From: Nitrososphaerales archaeon TH703
GTDB lineage: Archaea > Thermoproteota > Nitrososphaeria > Nitrososphaerales > Nitrososphaeraceae
DNA: 13,439 bases
Direction: 5' to 3'
Assembly: GCA_014523525.1 (NCBI GenBank)
Contig: JAATVL010000070.1
Location: forward strand, 1 to 13,439
The position numbers and the translations under genes were made by a program. This document shows, piece by piece, positions 1 through 5,651 of the stretch (the first letter of the stretch is position 1; the number at the start of each line of letters is the position of its first letter). The notes under the pieces are model-generated. The model was not told the origin of the DNA and did no database searches. It saw only the letters and a list, made by a program, of their open reading frames with translations.

Positions 1-449
1 CTTACTACATATGCAAGAGCACCCATGAAAGCTACTACAACTCCCATGTTAAACATCCAGTGGTTCGGGACTGCGAAAATTTCTTCCACAAACCAAAAGT
101 GCCACATTTCATTTACACCAATTGTAAACATGGTTGCAAGATAGCCTATGATGGTTATCTTTAAACCAGTGTTCATTGAGTTGCCAGGTCCTCTTAACGC
201 AGGTACCCTTCTGTCATACATTGCCACAAATCCCCAACCTAACGGTAGGGCTATAAAGTGGCTGTATAACCACCAATGAGCTGGTGTAAATGCACTGTCT
301 CTAATTGCGGTTTGGTGAAGAGATCCATCAACAAAGTTATCTACCTCTACGGATGCTGCGATTGAACCCAGCATGATAACCATAATGTAGATTTTCTTTA
401 GCCTCTGGATTTCTACTTCTTTTGGAATTAGAGCCGGCATCTGTGCCAT
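1..449 (-). CDS. amoC: Ammonia monooxygenase subunit C, partial (N-terminal 149 residues)
   Basis: AmoC is a membrane subunit of the copper enzyme ammonia monooxygenase, which oxidises ammonia to hydroxylamine. I translated the minus strand from the ATG at 449. The protein begins MAQMPALIPKEVEIQRLKK and contains VEVDNFVDGSLHQT, FTPAHWWLYSHF, RGPGNSMNTGLK and NEMWHFWFVEEIFAVPNHW, which I recognise as archaeal AmoC. Hydrophobic segments lie at about 19-35, 58-76, 97-112 and 131-149. His117 and His130 have the x12 spacing of the copper-site histidines of bacterial PmoC/AmoC. The position four residues before His117, Asp in the bacterial D-x3-H-x12-H motif, is Asn113 here. About 40 C-terminal residues are cut off by the window edge. 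No amoA, amoB or amoX is visible, so whether this is a stand-alone copy cannot be told. A TATA-like box centred near 481 suggests a very short leader. Family assignment is very secure. Confidence 0.96.
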   Translation of the reverse strand, partial: MAQMPALIPKEVEIQRLKKIYIMVIMLGSIAASVEVDNFVDGSLHQTAIRDSAFTPAHWWLYSHFIALPLGWGFVAMYDRRVPALRGPGNSMNTGLKITIIGYLATMFTIGVNEMWHFWFVEEIFAVPNHWMFNMGVVVAFMGALAYVV

Positions 450-475
450 TTTAGTCTGGAAGATATTTCATCGAT

Positions 476-526
476 CTTTTATAATAACTTGAAGATATAA
501 AAATTGCATTTCAAAATATAAAATTT
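476..526 (-). promoter_or_regulatory. amoC promoter region with three TATA-like boxes
   Basis: Read on the minus strand, three AT-rich TATA-like elements lie upstream of amoC, centred near 481 (TTATTATAAAAG), 498 (TTTTTATATC) and 519 (TTTTATATTTTG), about 18-20 bases apart. The nearest would place a start site roughly 6 bases before the amoC ATG. The next would place it at about 472, beside a seven-codon frame (471-451, MKYLPD then stop) that ends one base before amoC. Archaeal TATA boxes normally sit about 25 bases before the start site. Which box is used cannot be read from sequence. Confidence 0.5.
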
Positions 527-601
527 GCAAAACTGACTACTAATCATAGTAATTATTATTTCAATTGTTCACTAAAACTAATAAAAGTAAGTCAAATAAA
601 A

Positions 602-643
602 GATAATCACAATTGATAATCATTAATGATAAACATTATTATC
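602..643. promoter_or_regulatory. Cluster of GATAAT repeats and inverted repeats (possible operator)
   Basis: The amoC to 745-gene spacer holds two direct copies of GATAATCA (602-609 and 615-622), a perfect 12-base palindrome ATCATTAATGAT (619-630), and the inverted pairs GATAAT (615-620)/ATTATC (638-643) and GATAA (628-632)/TTATC (639-643). The composition resembles iron-box operators of Fur-type repressors in bacteria, but AT-rich DNA produces such matches by chance. I infer only a possible protein-binding site shared by two divergent genes. The rest of the 450-744 spacer shows no gene. Confidence 0.3.
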
Positions 644-711
644 CACATAAAGCGGTTAATAAATGATTCATCTCATTTTATCTTATTTATGATCTGGAAT
701 CATTCTACATA

Positions 712-719
712 ATATATAA
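712..719 (+). promoter_or_regulatory. TATA box for the secreted protein gene
   Basis: ATATATAA is centred about 29 bases before the ATG at 745. This is the spacing expected for an archaeal promoter that makes a leaderless or nearly leaderless mRNA. No Shine-Dalgarno-like sequence precedes the ATG. Confidence 0.5.
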
Positions 720-744
720 ATTATTTTCTTTTCAACACAGAGTC

Positions 745-1164
745 ATGAATTTGGATGGCAAAGTTGGAGTGAAATTGTTAATACTTTTCATCATTACCAT
801 GTTTTCTGTTACTAGCGTAGCCCATGGAACAGAAACATCAGGAAATGCAGATGGTACAATCAGTTGTCCTGATGGGAAATCAGAGAAGGGAGAGCTTTCA
901 TTTAGTGCATTTAAGAAGGACGCTCCTATCTATGGCAGTTGGGAAGTCGTTGTGGATAAGGCCAGCAATGGCGGATATCTTGATTCTGGAAAGATAGATA
1001 AAAAAAATTATGATCTGGGAGGTAAAGAAACAACTACCAATATTTGCGGTTTGGACAAGAAAGCAGATATTTCAATTAATGGAGATTGCGGAAAAGGAAA
1101 GATCCAGGTACGAGCTGATACGGGTTGGAAGGGAACCTTTGAGGGGAATATTGACTGTGGTTAA
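745..1164 (+). CDS. Small secreted protein of unknown function with four cysteines
   Basis: I do not recognise this 139-residue protein. The N-terminus looks like a Sec signal peptide: lysines at 6 and 10, a hydrophobic core at about 11-25, and a likely cleavage near VAHG-TE (28/29). The mature part of about 110 residues is polar, rich in Gly, Lys and Asp, with no other membrane segment. It has four cysteines (C41, C101, C115, C138), enough for two disulfides, which suits an extracellular location. Alternating polar and hydrophobic stretches such as SWEVVVDKAS and GKIQVRAD suggest a small beta-rich fold; that is inference. It stands alone, divergent from amoC, with a good TATA box about 29 bases before the ATG. 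The signal peptide and codon-like composition make it a credible gene; its function is unknown. Confidence 0.8.
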   Translation: MNLDGKVGVKLLILFIITMFSVTSVAHGTETSGNADGTISCPDGKSEKGELSFSAFKKDAPIYGSWEVVVDKASNGGYLDSGKIDKKNYDLGGKETTTNICGLDKKADISINGDCGKGKIQVRADTGWKGTFEGNIDCG

Positions 1165-1346
1165 AAGAGTCCCTTGGCTATTATTTTATGAATGAATGAC
1201 AATCTATAATAGATTTATCAAAAAGCCCTCAGTTTAAATGACAACCATTAATCGTTAAATTCGTTTTCAGATTGCCATTTCTATGACGACTATTAACTCA
1301 TTATTAATTTTAAAATACTTTTTATTTATGACATTTTTTTCAAACT

Positions 1347-1952
1347 ATGTATTTGCTAAAAGGTAAAATTATCGTCATTGAAGGAATTGATAAGGCGGGA
1401 AAAACTACACAAGCAAATCTTCTATTGAATAAATTAAACAGTTACAAATATCACAAATATGTCAAATTTGATTTCCCTGATTATTCTACCCCTGTAGGTA
1501 AAGAGATAAAGCAATTCCTAGATGGAAAAAGAGACTACCCTGATGAGGTCAAAATGATGCTCCTTTCTGCAAATAGATGGGAGAAAAGGGCTGAAATTGA
1601 AAGGGTAATTGGCAAGGGAACTACAATTATCATGAACAGGTATTACCAATCCAATCTAGTTTATGGAATATCAAAGGGCTTAAAATTAAGTTGGCTTCTT
1701 GCATTGGACGAAGGGTTACCAAAAGCAGATCTTGTAATAGTAATAGATATCAAAACCAATACCTTGGTAAAAAGATCCAAAAATGGTATCATTGATACGT
1801 TTGAAAAAGATCTTGCGCTTATTCGTAAGGTGAAGGAAAATTACAGAATACTTGCAAACAAATTCAATTGGCGCATCATTGATGGAGAAAAATCGATGGA
1901 CGATGTTAATGGTGAAGTACTAGAATTAGTAAAAAAGATTGTGAAAATTTAA
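1347..1952 (+). CDS. tmk: dTMP kinase (thymidylate kinase)
   Basis: It phosphorylates dTMP to dTDP with ATP, a step needed for dTTP synthesis. The 201-residue length is typical. The P-loop is EGIDKAGKTT (residues 12-21, GxxxxGKT). The substrate segment FPDYSTPVGKEI (43-54) and ANRWEKR (75-81) follow, and GLPKADLVIVIDI (123-135) is the conserved core strand. A basic residue inside the P-loop (Lys16, where human TMPK has Arg) and the GLPK-x-DLV motif resemble the eukaryotic-type enzymes. The usual DRY motif reads Asn97-Arg98-Tyr99, an Asp-to-Asn change worth checking. It heads a cluster with an HD phosphohydrolase 32 bases downstream and UMP kinase after that. AT-rich TATA-like stretches lie at 1308-1330. 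Family assignment is secure; specificity for dTMP is inferred from the motifs. Confidence 0.93.
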   Translation: MYLLKGKIIVIEGIDKAGKTTQANLLLNKLNSYKYHKYVKFDFPDYSTPVGKEIKQFLDGKRDYPDEVKMMLLSANRWEKRAEIERVIGKGTTIIMNRYYQSNLVYGISKGLKLSWLLALDEGLPKADLVIVIDIKTNTLVKRSKNGIIDTFEKDLALIRKVKENYRILANKFNWRIIDGEKSMDDVNGEVLELVKKIVKI

Positions 1953-1984
1953 TTCAGTGGAACGTTCATTTCTATCTGCCAGAT

Positions 1985-3223
1985 ATGAAATTTGTTGGAG
2001 AAATTGCTGATCCTATTCACAAGTATATCAGGTTTACAGAGCTGGAAAAAAAGATCATTGATTCGAATGTTTTTCAAAGATTAAGAAGGATTAAACAATT
2101 GGCTGGCGCCCATTTAGTATATCCTGGAGCACAACATTCAAGGTTTGAACATTCTCTTGGAACTATGCATCTGGCAGGCTTGGCCGGTGAGCACCTATTT
2201 ACAATGGGAATCATTGACAAAGAGTCAATTCAGGAATTACGAATAGCCTCTCTATTACATGACGTTGGTCACGGCCCTTTTTCACATCTTTTTGAAGAAG
2301 CATTAAAGGTTAAAAGTAACAAAAATCATGAGACCATCGGAGCGGAAATAATTTGTAAAACTGAATTGAGTGATATTCTTTCAAGCTTTGGTTTTTCTCC
2401 AGCTACTATAAGCGAGATTTCTTTTGGGAATTCGAAAGTAAAATTCAAAAATGAAATAATTTCTGGGAGTCTCTCCTCAGATCTAATGGACTATCTTCCT
2501 AGAGATGGTTACTTTACAGGTGTAGAGTACGGAAAAGTAGATTATAACAGGATTATTAATTCATTCAGGGTAACTGAGAATGAAAGTCTAGCGCTGGATA
2601 TTTCATCTTTTTACTCTTTTGAATCGATGATCATTTCTAGGTTCGAAATGTTTAGAGCAGTCTATTTTCACAAAACGGTACGATCTGCAGAAGTAATGCT
2701 CCTTCATTCCCTCTTGCTTTCAAGTGACATATTAAACTTGAGTCGAATATCAACAACAGATTATCTAAAACTAACTGATGACAGTATACTATGGAAGATC
2801 TCATCATCACCATATAACGAATTTGCAAAAGAAATGATTTCTGACTATTTAGAAAGGAAATTATTAAAATGCGTTTATGAAAGATTTATTCGAAAACGAA
2901 ATAACTATACAAAGTTAAAAAGAGATAAAATTGAAGAGTTGAGATTGAGAATTGCAAGATTATCAAATATTGACGAAAGAAAAATTTTTCTTGATACCTA
3001 TGGCATTTCTCTTGTTCCTCTCGCTCCAAATAAGCAGGAAATGAAATCAATACTTCTTGTTAGTGAGGACGAATTCTTTAAACAACCAGTTTCTAATCTG
3101 CCTTTGGTAAATTCAATAACAGGTTATCTTGATATGATAAGAGTATATACTAACCATAAGGATCGAAAAAAAATTACAAATATATCAAGAGATGTCTTAG
3201 ACAAGGAGTTACCCGAAAAATAA
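1985..3223 (+). CDS. HD-domain phosphohydrolase, SAMHD1/dGTPase-like
   Basis: This 412-residue protein belongs to the HD superfamily of metal-dependent phosphohydrolases, in the branch including SAMHD1 and dNTP triphosphohydrolases. Visible features are DPIHKYI near the start (9-15), the conserved FQRLRRIKQLAGAHLVYPGA stretch (30-49), and the metal-binding tetrad His56 (RFEHS), His92-Asp93 (LLHDVGHG) and Asp166 (SSDLMDYL), followed by RDGYFTG (173-179). The C-terminal half (about 190-412) is mostly helical by composition and less conserved to my eye. Members with known function hydrolyse dNTPs to deoxynucleoside and triphosphate, or act on other nucleotides. The position between dTMP kinase and UMP kinase supports a nucleotide role, but the substrate cannot be read from sequence. 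Its stop codon overlaps the next start by one base (TAATG), indicating one operon. Confidence 0.88.
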   Translation: MKFVGEIADPIHKYIRFTELEKKIIDSNVFQRLRRIKQLAGAHLVYPGAQHSRFEHSLGTMHLAGLAGEHLFTMGIIDKESIQELRIASLLHDVGHGPFSHLFEEALKVKSNKNHETIGAEIICKTELSDILSSFGFSPATISEISFGNSKVKFKNEIISGSLSSDLMDYLPRDGYFTGVEYGKVDYNRIINSFRVTENESLALDISSFYSFESMIISRFEMFRAVYFHKTVRSAEVMLLHSLLLSSDILNLSRISTTDYLKLTDDSILWKISSSPYNEFAKEMISDYLERKLLKCVYERFIRKRNNYTKLKRDKIEELRLRIARLSNIDERKIFLDTYGISLVPLAPNKQEMKSILLVSEDEFFKQPVSNLPLVNSITGYLDMIRVYTNHKDRKKITNISRDVLDKELPEK

Positions 3224-3930
3224 TGAGTATCTCGGATAAATTCTCAAAACAAAAAAAGATTCTAGTCATAAAGTTAAGTGGTAGCGTTTTTAATTTTAAA
3301 ACTACATCAAAATCTCTAAAGGAGTATGCTCAACTTTTACTTGATATCCAAACCAAAGTTCAGCCAGTTGTAGTATCAGGGGGGGGAATAATTGCAAGGC
3401 ATTACGTTAATTTGGCGAGATCTTTAGGCTCTGATGAAAGCAGCCTTGATAATATGGGTATAGAAATATCAAGATTAAATGCAATGTTGCTTTCTGCAGC
3501 ACTTGGAAATTCCGTATATCCAGTTATCCCGTCTAACCTTGATGAAATTAGTATCGCTTGTCAATCAGGCAAAATAATAGTCAGTGGCGGCCTTCATCCA
3601 GGTCAAAGTACAAATGCCACAGCAGCGCTCATTTGCGAAAAAATTAAAGCTGACAGATTCCTAAATGCAACGGATGTGGATGGAATATACGACTCTGACC
3701 CAAAAAAGAGTCCAAAAGCAAAACTGTTTAAAGAAATTTCCATAAAGAAGTGCTTACAGCTCTTGAATACTGAAAGCACTCTGGCTGGTAATTACGATCT
3801 TTTGGACATCGTTGCAATGAAGGTAATAGAAAGATCTAAAATTTCTACATGGGTTATAAAATCAGATCCTAAAATTATTAGAAATCTCATCTTGAAAAAT
3901 AGTCAAACTGGCACAAAGATTATTGTTTAG
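3223..3930 (+). CDS. pyrH: UMP kinase, archaeal type (amino acid kinase fold)
   Basis: It converts UMP to UDP with ATP in pyrimidine synthesis. The 235-residue protein shows the amino acid kinase motifs in order: KLSGSVF (17-23, phosphate binding), VVSGGG (50-55), DNMGIEISRLNA (76-87), SGGLHPGQSTNATAA (121-135), and NATDVDGIYDSDP (148-160, nucleotide binding). Length and motifs match archaeal UMP kinases better than isopentenyl phosphate or acetylglutamate kinases. The PGxST-D-A position often seen with Asp is Asn131 here. The ATG overlaps the HD gene stop by one base. A purine-rich AAGGAG (3203-3208) sits 14 bases before the ATG, rather far for a classical ribosome site, so reinitiation is as likely. 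It ends the plus-strand cluster. Confidence 0.92.
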   Translation: MSISDKFSKQKKILVIKLSGSVFNFKTTSKSLKEYAQLLLDIQTKVQPVVVSGGGIIARHYVNLARSLGSDESSLDNMGIEISRLNAMLLSAALGNSVYPVIPSNLDEISIACQSGKIIVSGGLHPGQSTNATAALICEKIKADRFLNATDVDGIYDSDPKKSPKAKLFKEISIKKCLQLLNTESTLAGNYDLLDIVAMKVIERSKISTWVIKSDPKIIRNLILKNSQTGTKIIV

Positions 3931-4112
3931 AATAAATGAATAAATTGTCATATTATCTAGAAACTGTTTCCCTTGTCAGTAGCGGACTTAAATTCCAGTA
4001 ATAAAATCAAATAGTAATGACAAGATATTAGAGTAGTAATTAGGACTAGAATCCAATCTGTTGAATTGATTAAATGTCACAATGGTTTTCAATTATTATA
4101 ATACAAAATTAT

Positions 4113-4430
4113 TTATGAAACAGTCTTGATTTGTCCCTTTAATTCTTGAAAACCATCATCTAGCATTTTTTTATATAGTTCACCGGCTTTTTCCTTTGGT
4201 AACGGTTTTGATTGGGCTTTTGTATAACCATCATTATCACACAGAAATATCATCGACTCGGACTCTCTATCCATTTTGGCAACTAACATTTCTTCACCTA
4301 CAGGGGAAAATCCATTTCCATCTTGTTTTACAGTATATGTCAACATGGCATAGCCAGTATAATCAAATAGCTTTAACTGAGCCTTTTTAGATCTTTCAAG
4401 ACCAATAAAAGAAGCCTTATGATATTGCAT
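4113..4430 (-). CDS. Conserved-looking protein of unknown function, 105 residues
   Basis: I cannot assign a family. The protein is soluble, with no signal peptide or membrane segment. It starts MQYHKASFIGLERSKKAQLK, has a central segment with likely beta strands (YAMLTYTVKQ, EEMLVAKMD, ESMIFLCD), and a charged C-terminal helix-like stretch (LPKEKAGELYKKMLDDGFQELK). One cysteine is present (C64). It is convergent with the UMP kinase gene and divergent from tatC. AAGGA at about 4447-4451 lies 17 bases before the ATG. No clear TATA box sits at the usual distance, so it may have a longer leader or be co-transcribed with the possible small frame at 4463-4597. The protein-like composition supports a real gene; function is unknown. 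Confidence 0.7.
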   Translation of the reverse strand: MQYHKASFIGLERSKKAQLKLFDYTGYAMLTYTVKQDGNGFSPVGEEMLVAKMDRESESMIFLCDNDGYTKAQSKPLPKEKAGELYKKMLDDGFQELKGQIKTVS

Positions 4431-4462
4431 AAACTCTTATTGATTTTTCCTTCTAAAAACAT

Positions 4463-4597
4463 TTACCCGGCAGGAAAAATTTTAATTTCCTTATGAGGTC
4501 GACTCCATTCACAATACCTTACTTTATCTTGAGTTAACTTGTCTGGTTCCACATAACAACCGAGTCTATCAATATAATTATTATATCGAGATTGCAT
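4463..4597 (-). CDS. Possible small ORF, 44 codons
   Basis: An ATG frame on the minus strand runs from 4597 to the TAA at 4463 and encodes 44 residues beginning MQSRYNNYIDRLGCYVEPDK and ending with RPHKEIKIFPAG. It contains Trp, two Cys and mixed charges, unlike the Lys/Asn/Ile/Phe-rich products of random AT-rich frames. A GTG at 4603 is an alternative start. It ends 32 bases before the 105-residue gene and could be its operon partner. Against it: it fills the tatC promoter region, and no TATA box lies at the right distance before it. I do not recognise a family. Confidence 0.3.
   Translation of the reverse strand: MQSRYNNYIDRLGCYVEPDKLTQDKVRYCEWSRPHKEIKIFPAG
4576..4587 (+). promoter_or_regulatory. 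TATA-like box for tatC
   Basis: AATTATTATATC is centred about 31 bases before the tatC ATG at 4614, a distance that predicts a very short leader. No Shine-Dalgarno sequence is seen before the ATG. Confidence 0.45.
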
Positions 4598-4613
4598 ATT
4601 CACGAATATTGTA

Positions 4614-5540
4614 ATGTCTTCATCTGGGATGTCAATAGCTCAACATGTTGATGAACTGAGAATAAGGTTAATTCACATAATAATTTGCATTGTAATAATA
4701 ACTATTTTTTCAATGAGTTTTGGCATAAAAACGGCAGTTGTCCCTATTGCACTTCCATCCAGCGATGGAAGTCAACTATATTTTCTGAAATTATACTATC
4801 CATACCCAGACCCGTTAGACAATATAGCCCTCCAATTGACATCTTTTATGAAGGATACATTGCTTCCATCAGAAGTAAAGTTTATTCAGACAGCTCCCGG
4901 TCAGGTGTTCTTTGCTCAGGTTTACATTTCCTTGCTTATTGGATTGATATGTTCGCTGCCAATCGTAATTAGAGAAATATTTGGTTTTATTTCTCCTGCG
5001 TTTCAAATAAAAAGAAAAGGAGAATCCGGCGATGATGATGTGCAAAATAATATCAACAATAATTTAAAGCAGGCAAAAAAGGAAAATGCTAGATCCTCGT
5101 CGTCATTATCAAAAATTAAAATTATAAAAATAGCTTTACCAGTATTTCTTTTGTTTATTTTTGGTGTCGTATTCTCATATCTACTTGTAATTCCATTTAC
5201 CCTCAATTTTCTATACAGCTATGGTGAATCAATAGGTGCTGAAACATTTCTGACAGTCAATGATTTCATAACATTTGTACTTCAATTCGTATTGGGTTTT
5301 GGTATTGCCTTTCAGCTTCCAATCATAATGTATCTATTATCGTTAAGCGGTTTGACTGATTCAAAATTCTGGCAAAAAAACTTTAGATATGCAATCATAA
5401 TAATAACAATTTTTGGTGCAGTAATAACACCAGATGGAAGCGGGGTCACAATGTGGTTTGTAGCACTACCTATGATTGCCCTCTATGCTGTCGGCATAAT
5501 AGCAATTAGACGAAAAGAAGCCAATAAAATAAGTGCTTAA
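4614..5540 (+). CDS. tatC: Sec-independent protein translocase TatC with enlarged cytoplasmic loop
   Basis: TatC is the membrane receptor of the twin-arginine pathway, which exports folded and often cofactor-bearing proteins. The 308 residues include the N-terminal HVDELRIRLI motif (11-20; Glu14 matches E. coli Glu15, which helps read the twin-arginine signal). Membrane segments lie at about 19-36, 97-119, 172-197, 218-242, 259-271 and 278-297. Other motifs are APGQVFFAQ (94-102), FGFISPAF (123-130), VIPFTL (192-197), GIAFQLPIIMYLL (230-242) and VITPDG (270-275). The cytoplasmic loop after the second segment carries an extra hydrophilic stretch of about 35 residues (134-168), rich in Asp, Asn, Lys and Ser, at the place where E. 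coli TatC has its second signal-binding Glu (103). No tatA is nearby. Identity is secure. Confidence 0.94.
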   Translation: MSSSGMSIAQHVDELRIRLIHIIICIVIITIFSMSFGIKTAVVPIALPSSDGSQLYFLKLYYPYPDPLDNIALQLTSFMKDTLLPSEVKFIQTAPGQVFFAQVYISLLIGLICSLPIVIREIFGFISPAFQIKRKGESGDDDVQNNINNNLKQAKKENARSSSSLSKIKIIKIALPVFLLFIFGVVFSYLLVIPFTLNFLYSYGESIGAETFLTVNDFITFVLQFVLGFGIAFQLPIIMYLLSLSGLTDSKFWQKNFRYAIIIITIFGAVITPDGSGVTMWFVALPMIALYAVGIIAIRRKEANKISA

Positions 5541-5606
5541 TCCAATTGCAAATCATATTATCTTACCTAACACAAAAATAAATTTGTCCATGATTATCGC
5601 AGCAAA

Positions 5607-5618
5607 GGATAATTATCC
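5607..5618. promoter_or_regulatory. 12-base perfect palindrome upstream of polB
   Basis: GGATAATTATCC is a perfect palindrome ending 33 bases before the polB ATG, where a TATA element or an operator would lie. Its GATAAT/ATTATC arms match the repeats in the amoC spacer. It could be a regulator site or simply part of an AT-rich promoter. Confidence 0.3.
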
Positions 5619-5651
5619 ATTTTCCATATTTGAAATTAATCCGAGTGAGCT

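Noticed and set aside
3936..4001. Plus-strand 21-codon ATG frame after the UMP kinase gene
   Set aside because: Too short, with no promoter, ribosome site or recognisable content; such frames are frequent in AT-rich spacers.
4057..4098. Possible hairpin AATTGA/TCAATT between convergent genes
   Set aside because: The stem is six AT-rich pairs with a loop of about 20 bases, too weak to call a terminator.
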